Of a stretch of DNA of 64,000 bases, positions 54,411 through 63,454 are shown one piece after another. Numbering within the stretch: the first letter of the stretch is position 1; each line of letters begins with the position of its first letter. Under the pieces are notes generated by a model. It searched no databases. It was not told the DNA's origin and worked only from the letters and a program-made list of their open reading frames with translations. Position numbers and translations under genes: made by a program. The stretch comes from Robertmurraya kyonggiensis (GTDB lineage Bacteria; Bacillota; Bacilli; Bacillales; Cytobacillaceae). The stretch spans positions 868,001-932,000 of the forward strand of contig NZ_SWBM01000001.1 of assembly GCF_005116465.1 (NCBI RefSeq). The letters are read 5' to 3'.

Positions 54411-56365
54411 GCATTGTAGATTTATCTTGGAGAAATATGAAGCGGAACTTCCGTTTATATACGATCTATTTCATTTCTATGCTTGTCGGGGTCGTCATCT
54501 TTTTTACCTTTTCTGGCTTAATGTTTAATAAAGACGTCGTTGAGGCCATTCAGAATAAAGAAGACTACAAATTTGCTATTTCGATTGCTTCCGTGGTCGT
54601 CTTTTTGTTCATCGTATTCTTTATTTTGTATGCTAACTCATTTTTTATGAAGCAACGGAAAAAAGAATTTGGTATGTATTTACTGTATGGCATGAAGGAA
54701 AGACAAGTGGCGGCAATGGTCTTTTTTGAAACTTTATTCCTTAGTGCGATTGCGGTTTTCGGCGGGATATTAATCGGTGGATTATTATCGAAGTTTTTCG
54801 GAATGGTGTTAATGAATCTAATGCACTACAAGGAAGACATTTCTTTCTCTTTCCCGCTAGAGGCTATTTCTTTAACGATATTGCTATTTGCACTATTAAT
54901 CATGATAATTACGATTCAAAGCTATTTCAATGTCCGTCGCGTGCAATTAGTTGAATTGTTCCATGCGAAAGAAAAAATGGACAAACCGTTCAAGTTTTCT
55001 TCTCTGTTAGCAATTGTATCAATTCTATTAACTGTAGGGTCTTATTATACGATTACGCTATCTGGACATTCAGATATATGGAAAGAACATTTTAATGAAA
55101 CCTTGATTGGAACAACTGTGGCTTTGATTATTGGAACCTATTTATTTTTCCGCCAGTTTTCAGGGTGGATTTTGCAAAAAATGAGTCAAAATAAAAATTA
55201 CTTTCATGGGAACAAAATGCTATGGATTTCTTCCCTGCGTTTTTCCATTCGAGGGAATACGATAAACTTTACGTTTAATGCTCTGATTAGTGCAGTTGTG
55301 ATTTATGCTGTTGGTTTTATCGCAGTGGATTACGCGATTAAAGGTCAGGTTGTGAAAGAAGAATTTCCAAACCATATTGCCTTCTCAACGCCAGATGATG
55401 AATCACTAAAGAAAATTGAACAAATCATGAATGAAACACATCCAATTATTGCTCATGAAACGATAACCGGAATTCAAACGGAAAAAATTCAAGACAGAAA
55501 AGCATACTTTGCTTACCCTGAATACTATACAGAAGAGTTTTACCTTTTTCCCGAATCACAATTAAATACGATTGTGGATTTGCGTGAAGTCGGTGATAAA
55601 GTCAATGTAGAAGGGGAGGAAGCCATCCTATTAACTAGAGGGATAGATGACCCTAAAAAATATAAGACGTCTCAGCCTGAAATTACGGTTTTAGAAAACC
55701 ATACATTTCATATAGTAGAGAAAATACGTTACCCGCTTTTAAGTATTCCGACGAGCCCTGGTGGGGATACTGCACAACAACCATCGGTACTCGTGATTTC
55801 AGACGAATCTTTTGGGAGTTTAAAAGCAAACAGTTCACTTTCGTCCTATGAACTATACAAAATTGAAAACCCGAAAACAGCGAATGACGTATCTAGGGAC
55901 GTATACGATATCGTGATGAAAACAGGAGGCGCCTATTATTCATCTTATATCGATCAGTATTCCTCGAATATTGAGTCATCATCTTTAATATTGTTCTCAG
56001 TGGCATTTTTTGCAGTCATTGCCTTGTTTGCTTTGGGAAGTGTCATCTACTTCAAGCAACTTCGCGAAGCGACAGAAGAGAAGGAGCACTACGAAGTATT
56101 ACGAAAAATTGGTGTTGATGACAAAGAATTGAAAAAGATTATTCGGAAGCAATTGTTATTCGTATTCTTACCTCCATTAATCCTTGGACTTGTACACAGC
56201 TGGTTTATTTTATATTACTCAGTCATTTCGGTTATAAAAGATCTTCCATCATTAACGACGATTATTTTCTCTGTCATGGGATTTTACGTCTTAACGTATT
56301 TTATTTTTTATATATCATCAACATCGATTTACTACAAAATCATCAATGAAAAAAGCACACGGTAA
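54407..56365 (+). CDS. Bce-type ABC transporter permease
   Basis: A 652-residue permease with ten predicted membrane helices and a large extracellular domain between helices 7 and 8 (about residues 300-520), the hallmark of BceB-type peptide-sensing transporters. QRKKEFGMYLLYGMKERQV (cytoplasmic loop) and the C-terminal ATEEKEHYEVLRKIGVDDKEL loop are conserved family elements. It is expected to sense the peptide and pass the signal to the histidine kinase encoded opposite. Confidence 0.9.
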   Translation: MSIVDLSWRNMKRNFRLYTIYFISMLVGVVIFFTFSGLMFNKDVVEAIQNKEDYKFAISIASVVVFLFIVFFILYANSFFMKQRKKEFGMYLLYGMKERQVAAMVFFETLFLSAIAVFGGILIGGLLSKFFGMVLMNLMHYKEDISFSFPLEAISLTILLFALLIMIITIQSYFNVRRVQLVELFHAKEKMDKPFKFSSLLAIVSILLTVGSYYTITLSGHSDIWKEHFNETLIGTTVALIIGTYLFFRQFSGWILQKMSQNKNYFHGNKMLWISSLRFSIRGNTINFTFNALISAVVIYAVGFIAVDYAIKGQVVKEEFPNHIAFSTPDDESLKKIEQIMNETHPIIAHETITGIQTEKIQDRKAYFAYPEYYTEEFYLFPESQLNTIVDLREVGDKVNVEGEEAILLTRGIDDPKKYKTSQPEITVLENHTFHIVEKIRYPLLSIPTSPGGDTAQQPSVLVISDESFGSLKANSSLSSYELYKIENPKTANDVSRDVYDIVMKTGGAYYSSYIDQYSSNIESSSLILFSVAFFAVIALFALGSVIYFKQLREATEEKEHYEVLRKIGVDDKELKKIIRKQLLFVFLPPLILGLVHSWFILYYSVISVIKDLPSLTTIIFSVMGFYVLTYFIFYISSTSIYYKIINEKSTR

Positions 56366-56375
56366 CTTAGTTTCG

Positions 56376-56407
56376 ATTTTGTCCCCCTTTTGGGGGCAAA
56401 ATTTTTA
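56376..56407. terminator. Bidirectional terminator between permease and kinase genes
   Basis: 11-bp stem with one G-T pair (56376-56386 and 56392-56402), C-rich/G-rich core and T-rich flanks. An outer 13-bp perfect repeat (56351-56363 with 56411-56423) lies within the two converging coding ends. Confidence 0.8.
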
Positions 56408-57388
56408 CTCACCGTGTGCTTTTTGTCGTATTAGATACGGATCATGGTTTTTCGGAAAATGAATGATAAATTGGGTGAAAGAGCCAACCTCTGATGTGCA
56501 GGTAATATGATGGCCGAGTTTATTTGATAGGGCTTGTGCCAAATATACGCCCATTCCCGTTGACTTCGTATAGACGCGGCCGGTTTCTCCAGTAAAACCT
56601 CGATTAAAAATACGCGGGAGGTCTTTTTGACTGATGCCAATCCCATTATCACGAATTAAGAGCTGCTTTTCTTTTGCTGTCTCTATAGTTGAAATGGTAA
56701 TCTCTCCACCATTTTCAGTATATTTTAAGGAATTTGTCATAAGTTGATTTATGATAAAATGGAGCCATTTCGGATCACTTTGTACCTCAAGTGTTTCTGC
56801 ATTAAAGTTCATCCGAATCTTTTTTGAAAAAAAGGTTTTAGAATGAGCCTTTATGATCTCTTTTGAAATTTGAATCACATCACAATTTTGGATGTCGTAG
56901 TCCTGATTGAAACTATCGAGCTTTGCGTAGTAGAGCGCCTGATCGACATAATTTTCAATTTTTCCGATTTCCTCCCTTAAACTTTCAGCGTCCATATCGG
57001 TTTGCTCTAGTAGTCGAAGGACGGCAATAGGTGTTTTGATTTCATGGAACCAAGAGACGATAAAATCATAATGTTCCTTTTGCCTGTTTTGTATTTCATT
57101 CATTTCACGGATATGCTCACGTGCTAGCTCATCAATATACTGCTTTGCAAGTTCACCTTCAAGTGTAAGGCTATCTATATCTTCTATTTTCATTTGCCTG
57201 TACTGGTGGTAGCGAAAAATTAAAAATCCGATAAGCACAAAGCTTGAAAGGGTTAGGGCATAGAAAAATGTTCCCCACGCCCAACCGCTATCACTAGCTG
57301 TAGTGAATACTAGTGTAGGAATTAATCCTCCTAGTAGATACAAGTAAATATATGGCTTTTCATAGGAAAGGAAACGTAATATGCTCAT
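56405..57388 (-). CDS. Intramembrane-sensing histidine kinase (BceS-like)
   Basis: A 327-residue kinase with two N-terminal membrane helices (about 14-31 and 40-58) and almost no extracellular loop, typical of kinases that sense through their transporter. The H-box SWFHEIKTPIAVL has the phosphorylated His at 115; the ATPase region contains NQLMTNSLKYT (N box), RDNGIGI (G1) and TGMGVYL (G2). It overlaps the regulator gene by 4 bp. Confidence 0.9.
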   Translation of the reverse strand: MSILRFLSYEKPYIYLYLLGGLIPTLVFTTASDSGWAWGTFFYALTLSSFVLIGFLIFRYHQYRQMKIEDIDSLTLEGELAKQYIDELAREHIREMNEIQNRQKEHYDFIVSWFHEIKTPIAVLRLLEQTDMDAESLREEIGKIENYVDQALYYAKLDSFNQDYDIQNCDVIQISKEIIKAHSKTFFSKKIRMNFNAETLEVQSDPKWLHFIINQLMTNSLKYTENGGEITISTIETAKEKQLLIRDNGIGISQKDLPRIFNRGFTGETGRVYTKSTGMGVYLAQALSNKLGHHITCTSEVGSFTQFIIHFPKNHDPYLIRQKAHGE

Positions 57389-58059
57389 TCGATTAAGTAC
57401 CCCAGTCCTTTTCGAGTGACAATGAAGTCTTCTAATCCGAGGGCTGTAATTTTTCTGCGCAACCGATTCACGTTTACGGTCAAGGTGTTATCATCGACGA
57501 ACTGTTCTTCATTCCATAGAGCCTGCATCATATCCTCACGTGAAACAATTTTTCCGATATTTCGCATCATCAATTGCAAAAGGATGAATTCATTGCGGCT
57601 TAGTTCAGTGCTTTGGCTTTCAAATTCGATCGTTGATTTTGTGACATTCAGTTTTAAGCCACGATGAGTAAAACTTAAATTGTCATCTTCCTGATAGGTG
57701 TATTTACGTCGAAGTAGTGCAATGATTTTTGCAACAAGAATCCCCAAATCAAAGGGCTTTTGGATAAAATCGTCACCTCCCATATTGATGGCCATAATGA
57801 TGTCCATATTTTGATTTCTCGAAGAAAGAAAGATAATTGGTACCTTAGAAACAGCCCGAATTTGCTGGCACCAGTAGTAGCCATCAAAAACAGGAAGATT
57901 GATATCTAATAGAACGAGGTCTGGGTTATTATGCTCAAACTCTGTTAGAACCTCGTCAAATCGCGTCACTTCTACTACTTCGTATTGCCATTTCTTTAAT
58001 GTATCAGCAACAATTCTTCTAATTTTTTCATCATCTTCAATCAACATGATTTTATACAT
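57385..58059 (-). CDS. OmpR-family response regulator (BceR-like)
   Basis: A 224-residue two-domain regulator. The receiver has acidic residues EDD (8-10), phospho-acceptor Asp52 in LLDINLP and Lys in QKPFDLG; the C-terminal winged helix contains LSRNEFILLQLMM and VNRLRRKI. The start at 58059 is preferred (GAGGG upstream). Together with the kinase it should activate the transporter through the box at 53576. Confidence 0.9.
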   Translation of the reverse strand: MYKIMLIEDDEKIRRIVADTLKKWQYEVVEVTRFDEVLTEFEHNNPDLVLLDINLPVFDGYYWCQQIRAVSKVPIIFLSSRNQNMDIIMAINMGGDDFIQKPFDLGILVAKIIALLRRKYTYQEDDNLSFTHRGLKLNVTKSTIEFESQSTELSRNEFILLQLMMRNIGKIVSREDMMQALWNEEQFVDDNTLTVNVNRLRRKITALGLEDFIVTRKGLGYLIE

Positions 58060-58273
58060 TAAATCCCTCATCTAATACAATAGTCATTAACTCTATTTTA
58101 ACACAAAATCATTTCTACTATTTGGTATTGACGGTTCATCTCCCGCATATGGATGTAGTAGGGAAAAAGATAGTTTTCAATTTTTTTGGGGGGATAAAAG
58201 TCACGATTCTGTCACAAATAAAAAGCCGTCTTGATTGCTTAGAAAATAGTAGGGTGTTAGAATTTGTTTTAGT

Positions 58274-58301
58274 TTGTTAAGAATTGTTGACAATGTATAA
58301 A
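58274..58301 (+). promoter_or_regulatory. Promoter before the copper genes
   Basis: TTGTTA (58274-58279) and TATAAA (58296-58301), spacer 16 bp, 22 bp before the TTG start of the small regulator remnant. Confidence 0.5.
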
Positions 58302-58322
58302 TAGAGGGGAAGGTGAACGGCA

Positions 58323-58475
58323 TTGCTTGCGAGCGATAGACAGAATAAGATTAAAGAACTAGTTTTGAGTCACTATTCTCTTAAAATTTCAGAGCTTAGC
58401 GAAATTTCTAAAGTATCCGAAATGACCATTCAAGGGAAAATGAAAAATAGCAAGGGATGCTGCCATCATGAGTAA
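58323..58475 (+). pseudogene. Truncated DeoR-type (YcnK-like) copper regulator, or mini-regulator
   Basis: A 50-residue frame with an excellent ribosome site (AAGGTG, 7 bases before TTG). Residues 1-36 match the helix-turn-helix start of DeoR regulators (ASDRQNKIKELVL...ISELSEISKVSEMTI) but stop short of the rest of the DNA-binding domain. It then ends KNSKGCCHHE. In B. subtilis the copper gene ycnJ is preceded by ycnK, a DeoR protein with a C-terminal NosL-like metal domain. This looks like a ycnK with a large in-frame internal deletion that kept a Cys-Cys-His-His tail. It overlaps the next gene by 8 bp. Function may be lost or reduced. Confidence 0.6.
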
Positions 58476-60006
58476 AAAAATCCTTAAAAATATCCTGTTT
58501 GTATTTGTTTTGTTTGTGATGATACCTCAAGGCGTATTTGCCCATGCAACTCTTGAAAAAGCAAATCCCGCTCCAGACAGTCAGCTAGATGCTGCTCCAA
58601 AAGAAATCGTATTGCAGTTTAATGAAAGACTTGAAAAAGAACTTTACTCGATTAAAGTTTTTGATGAAAATGGAGACTCTATTAGCAAGAAAGAAACGAA
58701 GATTAGTAAAGACCAAAAATCAATATCTCAAAGTTTATCGGAACTCCCAGATGGTCTCTATACGATTTCCTATAAAGTGATTTCAGCTGATGGACATCCT
58801 GTGGATGGGTCCTATGTTGTTTCCATCGGTGAAGGAAATATTCTCGACACTTCTGCACTGGACTTACATACAGAAGAAAATAATTCAGGCTTCTTCAATA
58901 CGATGAATTCTATTATAAGGATTCTCTATTATACTGCTTTACTGCTTACTACCGGATGGCTACTATGGGGAACCTTTCACAGTCTAGGATCAAGAGAGAC
59001 ATATCGGAAATGGTTCGTTTCCTTACAAATTTCGCTCATAATAAGTACTATTCTGATGGGGGCAATGCAATTTACAGAACTATTGGATAGTTGGTCTATT
59101 AAAGGTATTCTTTCTATTTTAACAGGTACATCTCTAGGAATTTCTTTGACGGTATCCGTACTCTTAACCATTCTCGGTTTTGTACTCTTATTTAGATTCA
59201 ATTGGTTAGATAGATTTTGGGTGTTACTTTTGCTTGTAGCAAAAAGTATAAGTGGACATGCTATGGCGTTTGAACCACCAATCGTAACAATACTCCTTGA
59301 TATTGTCCATCTACTCGCAGCTGCCATTTGGGCAGGAGGACTTTTCTATATTCTTGTTTTTTGGCGAAAAAAGAGGGAAGAAATACGAGCATTTTTACCG
59401 ACGTTTTCTAATTTTGCTCTAGCTAGCTTATTGATTTTAATCATAACTGGTACAGCATCTACCTTGATCTTTTTACCAAAGATGACATATCTACTCTATA
59501 CGACATGGGGGAAAATGCTCCTTGTAAAGATGGCATTTGTGTTACTGGTAGTGGTTATTGGTGGAGTTTTACGCTATCGATTAAAGAAGAAGCAAGAGCA
59601 TTTAGGAACATGGTTAAAAGTCGATTTCAGTATGATGGTGCTGATCTTAGTGATTGTGGGGATTATGACACATTTAAATCCACTTCCCCAAAACAAACCA
59701 TTAGAATGGCACGATCAGAAGGATAATATTGAATTCACCTTCTCGATTACACCGAATGCACCGGGTACGAATCATTTCATGATTTTTGCCAAGTCTTATG
59801 AAGAAGGTGTAAAAATTAAACGGGTAAACTTATATCTGTCATCCATAGATAATCCTGAACTAGCTCCAATTGAAGTTCCTTTTACAGATGGAAGTATGCT
59901 TGACGGGAACTATCTGCCGTTTCCAGGAAAATGGTCTGCCGAACTTCGAATCTTAGACTCTGAAGATAATGAAGTAGTGTTTTATAAAGATTTCATGATC
60001 TATTGA
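58468..60006 (+). CDS. ycnJ: CopC-CopD fusion copper uptake/resistance protein (YcnJ-like)
   Basis: A 512-residue membrane protein. A signal peptide (to VFA, residue 25) is followed by a CopC domain starting with the copper-binding His (HATLEKANPAPDSQL) and containing DGHPVDGSYVVSIG near residue 115. Then come about eight membrane helices of the CopD type and a C-terminal extracytoplasmic beta domain (about 410-512). Relatives import copper under limitation. Start ATG 58468 lies within the end of the small regulator remnant, so translation may be coupled. Confidence 0.88.
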   Translation: MSKKILKNILFVFVLFVMIPQGVFAHATLEKANPAPDSQLDAAPKEIVLQFNERLEKELYSIKVFDENGDSISKKETKISKDQKSISQSLSELPDGLYTISYKVISADGHPVDGSYVVSIGEGNILDTSALDLHTEENNSGFFNTMNSIIRILYYTALLLTTGWLLWGTFHSLGSRETYRKWFVSLQISLIISTILMGAMQFTELLDSWSIKGILSILTGTSLGISLTVSVLLTILGFVLLFRFNWLDRFWVLLLLVAKSISGHAMAFEPPIVTILLDIVHLLAAAIWAGGLFYILVFWRKKREEIRAFLPTFSNFALASLLILIITGTASTLIFLPKMTYLLYTTWGKMLLVKMAFVLLVVVIGGVLRYRLKKKQEHLGTWLKVDFSMMVLILVIVGIMTHLNPLPQNKPLEWHDQKDNIEFTFSITPNAPGTNHFMIFAKSYEEGVKIKRVNLYLSSIDNPELAPIEVPFTDGSMLDGNYLPFPGKWSAELRILDSEDNEVVFYKDFMIY

Positions 60007-60023
60007 AAATGAGGATAGTGATT

Positions 60024-60065
60024 AAGGGACGGTTTGGCTTTTTGAAGCTAAGCCGTCCCTTTGTT
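60024..60065 (+). terminator. Terminator after ycnJ
   Basis: 17-bp stem with wobble/mismatch positions (60024-60040 with 60045-60061), 4-nt loop, TTTGTTTT tail. Confidence 0.85.
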
Positions 60066-60129
60066 TTCGGGCTGAATTATGATAACATCAAATTATGTAA
60101 ATATTTCCAAGTTTAAAAAGGAGGTAAAA

Positions 60130-60525
60130 ATGTCTTATAAAAATACGTTTATCAAGGTGTCTGAAGATTCTCCCATCACTTCTGCAGTTGCTCCTCTTCC
60201 TAGAAACGGTAAACCTACGACAGCTTCGATTGAATATGATTTGATCAGCAAAAATCCCTACAAATACACTCAAGACGACGTACAATTTGAAACGTACTTA
60301 ATTAAAAATCAAATGAATTCAACAGATGAATTAAGGCAGCAATTTTTTAGCAAACCGAAAGCATGCTTCCGTGCATCACCATTAGTGAAGAAATTTGGTT
60401 GGGGCATTCATTATGATGCTGATGGAAAAATTGCTTTGTTTGAGGTTGAGAGTGAGAACTATAACGGATTTCTTCATACGGATGGGATTACGTTGTTGAA
60501 GGGGATGCGTTCGAAAAGGAAATAG
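60130..60525 (+). CDS. DUF6157-family protein
   Basis: A 131-residue soluble protein. NTFIKVSEDSPITSAVAP, SIEYDLISKNPYKYTQDDV and ACFRASPLVKKFGWGIHYD are the conserved blocks of this family of unknown function. The ATG at 60130 follows AAGGAGG; the frame from 60079 has no site before it. Confidence 0.8.
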   Translation: MSYKNTFIKVSEDSPITSAVAPLPRNGKPTTASIEYDLISKNPYKYTQDDVQFETYLIKNQMNSTDELRQQFFSKPKACFRASPLVKKFGWGIHYDADGKIALFEVESENYNGFLHTDGITLLKGMRSKRK

Positions 60526-60560
60526 GGGGCTATCGATGTCTCGAAAACAACTTATGAATT

Positions 60561-60820
60561 TATTGCATTGAAAAATAGGTGGAAAAATTCCGTCTAAATC
60601 AAGAAATTCACCTATTTCCCGATAATTAAGCGGAATTTTTCCTGTTAAGCTATCCATTTTCCATGATTTTAAAGCTTTTTAAGCCATTTAGCGGAAAACT
60701 CCGCCTAATTAACCTAATATCCATTAATTTTTCAAAATAAACGGAATTTCTCCGGTTTAGTGGGTACACCTGTCGAAAATCAAAAAAGCAGCAATGGACA
60801 ATAACAGAGCCTATAGAATA
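60561..60820. repeat. Intergenic repeat element, long form
   Basis: Several units with the core GGAAAAATTCCG / CGGAATTTTTCC spaced by 30-60 bp, inverted relative to the copy at 13111-13260 and ending with the same CGACAGGTGTACC- and CTCTGTTATTGT-type blocks. It contains about 100 bp absent from the shorter copy. No coding frame. The remaining gap to 60963 shows only a short TAGAATCG-type stretch. Confidence 0.75.
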
Positions 60821-60963
60821 AGTAAAAATCAGTACATAAATCTGGTAAAAATGCGATTCTGGAAAAACTAGAATCGTATTTTTTATAGGTAAGTTTGCAG
60901 GAATATCATAAGCTATGGAGAAATTAAGTGGGAAAGCGATTGTTTTATGATGGAGTGAATTTC

Positions 60964-61503
60964 ATGAAAAACATTTACTTAATAAGACATTGCGAGGCTG
61001 AGGGGCAACCCTTTGAAACAAAACTTACTGAAAATGGGATAAAGCAGGCAATTGAATTAGAAAACTTTTTTGTTGATAAGCAGGTTGAAAGGATTATTTC
61101 AAGTCCATATAAGCGAGCAGTTCAGTCGATACAACCACTGGCTGAGAGGTTAAACCTTGAGATAGAACTTGACAACAGGTTAACCGAACGTGTGTTAAGT
61201 CCTAAAAATTTCCCTGATTGGTATGAAAAACTACAAGATACGTTTGAGGATCTTGATTTGAAGTTCGAGGGTGGAGAATCAAGTCACGAAGCGATGAATC
61301 GTATAGTCGAAGTGATAGAAGAAGTTGTTCGAGGTACTCCGGACAATGTTGTTATTGTTACACATGGTAACTTAATGTCATTACTCTTAAAACATTTGCA
61401 TCAAGACTTCGGTTTTGATGATTGGAAGAAGCTCAGCAATCCAGATGTTTATCTATTAAAATATCGAAATTATCAAACTACATTTGAACGAATATGGAAA
61501 TAA
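60964..61503 (+). CDS. Histidine phosphatase family protein
   Basis: A 179-residue phosphatase with catalytic LIRHCEAEGQ (5-14; the usual Gly after His is Cys), SSPYKRAVQS and VTHGNLMS. RHCEAEG types act on small phosphorylated substrates. The ATG at 60964 follows GGAGTG. It shares only the fold with the phosphatase at 39358. Three genes (phosphatase, epimerase, GNAT) lie close together on this strand. Confidence 0.82.
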   Translation: MKNIYLIRHCEAEGQPFETKLTENGIKQAIELENFFVDKQVERIISSPYKRAVQSIQPLAERLNLEIELDNRLTERVLSPKNFPDWYEKLQDTFEDLDLKFEGGESSHEAMNRIVEVIEEVVRGTPDNVVIVTHGNLMSLLLKHLHQDFGFDDWKKLSNPDVYLLKYRNYQTTFERIWK

Positions 61504-61517
61504 GGGAGAGTCGAATA

Positions 61518-62402
61518 ATGAAGAATATTCTTGTGCTTGGTGGAACACGTTTTTTTGGACGAAAATTGGTAGATTTGCTGCTTGAAGAAGGACATAATGT
61601 AACGATATTAACACGTGGTCAATCTGGAAACCCATTCGGTGATAAAGTCGAACATATCATTGCAGATCGTTCCAATCAAACGGAATTTGCTAGGAAGGTT
61701 GATGGACGTACATTTGATATTGTATATGATAACATTTGCTTTTCTCCAAATGAAGCATATGATTTTTGTGAGCTTTTTAATGGGAAAATTGGCAAACTGG
61801 TATTTACCTCCACATTATCCGTCTATGAAGTAAATGGTAAGGAGAAGCTTGAGACTGATTTTGATCCGTATCATTATGAAATTCGCTTGGGGAACAAAGA
61901 AGATTTTTCATATGGGGAAGGAAAGCGGCAAGCGGAGGCTGTGTATTTTAAGTATGCCCAATTTCCTGTAGTAGCTGTTCGTATCCCGATCGTGTTAGGA
62001 GAGGATGATTATTCGCGTCGTTTACATCTGCATGTTGAACGAATTGCAAACGGTGAACCAATTGGATTTGTAAATATGGATGCCGAAATGTCCTTTATCC
62101 AAGCAACAGAAGCAGCTCAATTCTTAAAATGGGCTGGCATGACAGAAATAGAAGGGCCTTTTAATGCCACAGCAAATGGCAGAATCTCATTAGCCAATTT
62201 AATAAAAATGATTGAAGCAGCAACGGGTAAATCTGCCAGAATTGCGCTTGTGGGAAATGATGAGATTATTTCACCTTATGCTGTTCCAACCTCTTGGTAT
62301 ATGTCAAACGAAAAAGCAGTTGCGAATGGATTTCAATTTACGAATTTGGATGACTGGTTAAGGCCATTAGTCGAAGGGATTGCAAAAGAGACAATAATCT
62401 AA
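61518..62402 (+). CDS. NAD-dependent epimerase/dehydratase family protein
   Basis: A 294-residue extended SDR. ILVLGGTRFFGRKLVDLL (4-21) is the nucleotide-binding loop. The usual YxxxK catalytic pair is seen as YGEGKRQAE (about residue 136). SDR sugar-nucleotide epimerases and RNA-binding relatives share this fold. The ATG at 61518 follows GGGAGAG. Substrate unknown. Confidence 0.83.
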   Translation: MKNILVLGGTRFFGRKLVDLLLEEGHNVTILTRGQSGNPFGDKVEHIIADRSNQTEFARKVDGRTFDIVYDNICFSPNEAYDFCELFNGKIGKLVFTSTLSVYEVNGKEKLETDFDPYHYEIRLGNKEDFSYGEGKRQAEAVYFKYAQFPVVAVRIPIVLGEDDYSRRLHLHVERIANGEPIGFVNMDAEMSFIQATEAAQFLKWAGMTEIEGPFNATANGRISLANLIKMIEAATGKSARIALVGNDEIISPYAVPTSWYMSNEKAVANGFQFTNLDDWLRPLVEGIAKETII

Positions 62403-62441
62403 GAGAAGATCAAATTTTTTGAACACACTGGGGTGAATATA

Positions 62442-62999
62442 TTGATTTATAGTCGTACAAATAAAACGATAGAAACGGGTAGATTGCTACTGCGTCTGTT
62501 TACTGCATCTGATGCAGAAAATGTAATCACAATGTGTAATAACTACAACATTTTCAAAAGTACTTTGACTCTACCATATCCATATACGCTAAATTGTGCG
62601 CTGTCGTGGATTGCTAACCACGAGCAAAACTTTGACCTAGATCGAATGTATGAGCTTGCCATAACAGATAAGAATAGTGGACAGTTGTATGGTGCCATTG
62701 CGATTTCAAATCATAAGCAGCATAAAAATGGAGAACTGGCATATTGGATTGGAGAAGAGTATTGGGGGAAAGGGTACGGGACAGAGGCAGCGCAAGCGAT
62801 GATAGAATTTGTTTTTAAAGAAAAGAATTTTCATCGTGTCTATGCACGACATTTCAAATCAAATCCTGCATCTGGAAAGATCATGGAGAAGTGTGGAATG
62901 ACATATGAAGGCATGTTAAAAGAACATGTCTTCAAAATCGATCGTTTTGAAGATATTGTTTATTTTGGGATTATCAATCCGATGGGAAACAACAAATAA
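62442..62999 (+). CDS. GNAT acetyltransferase (RimJ/RimL type)
   Basis: A 185-residue acetyltransferase: ETGRLLLRLFTASDAENVI (start), YWGKGYGTEAAQAMI (acetyl-CoA loop, near residue 108) and VYARHFKSNPASGKIMEKCGM. The TTG at 62442 is used because GGGGTG ends 6 bases before it; a GTG nine bases upstream is the alternative. Substrate unknown. Third GNAT locus in this window after the ones at 34603 and 38808. Confidence 0.83.
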   Translation: MIYSRTNKTIETGRLLLRLFTASDAENVITMCNNYNIFKSTLTLPYPYTLNCALSWIANHEQNFDLDRMYELAITDKNSGQLYGAIAISNHKQHKNGELAYWIGEEYWGKGYGTEAAQAMIEFVFKEKNFHRVYARHFKSNPASGKIMEKCGMTYEGMLKEHVFKIDRFEDIVYFGIINPMGNNK

Positions 63000-63255
63000 A
63001 AGGCATAGCTTAACATTTAACGGTATATTTTTCTGGCTACATACAAATGCAATTCTATCCAAACTGAGATTTTGGATTTTTTTGAGTTTACCTTTCATTG
63101 TATCATTTTTATTTTCAGGAGAATTCAAGTCAATCTTGCAATTTGTGAGTTGGAGTACAGCTTTGATTTCTGGTTCAGATATCATTATTTCATTTTTGAA
63201 TGTAATTAAACCGAAGAACTCAGTATTCTACGAAGCCTATTATCGATTGAAATAG
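62926..63255 (+). CDS. Possible hydrophobic protein or gene fragment
   Basis: A 109-codon frame overlapping the end of the GNAT gene. From about 63030 onward it encodes two likely membrane helices (LRFWIFLSLPFIVSFLFSG and SWSTALISGSDIIISFLNVI) and ends YEAYYRLK. No ribosome site supports its start, and the first 25 codons are a shadow of the GNAT gene. It may be the 3' part of a decayed membrane protein gene. Low confidence. Confidence 0.3.
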   Translation: MSSKSIVLKILFILGLSIRWETTNKRHSLTFNGIFFWLHTNAILSKLRFWIFLSLPFIVSFLFSGEFKSILQFVSWSTALISGSDIIISFLNVIKPKNSVFYEAYYRLK

Positions 63256-63318
63256 TATTGAGGCTTGTAGTACATCATCATTTTGAATTAACGAAGTACG
63301 ATAGTTCAATTCTTTTGG

Positions 63319-63343
63319 CCGCCCTTTCATTGGGGCGGTTTTC
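63319..63343 (+). terminator. Terminator before the sigma factor gene
   Basis: CCGCCC (63319-63324) pairs with GGGCGG (63333-63338), followed by TTTTCC. Confidence 0.75.
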
Positions 63344-63393
63344 CTTAGGTTTCAAAAATCAACTTTAAGTTTGATCTTTAAATAGGATGATCT

Positions 63394-63420
63394 TGTAACC
63401 TTTTAATATACTCAAACGAT
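63394..63420 (+). promoter_or_regulatory. ECF-type autoregulatory promoter
   Basis: TGTAAC (63394-63399) and CGAT (63417-63420), 17 bp apart, resemble promoters read by SigX/SigW-type sigma factors (TGTAAC-N17-CGAC). It lies 35 bp before the sigma gene, consistent with self-activation. Confidence 0.55.
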
Positions 63421-63454
63421 TAATAAACGAATACAGAAATAAGGGGGGGAGCTC

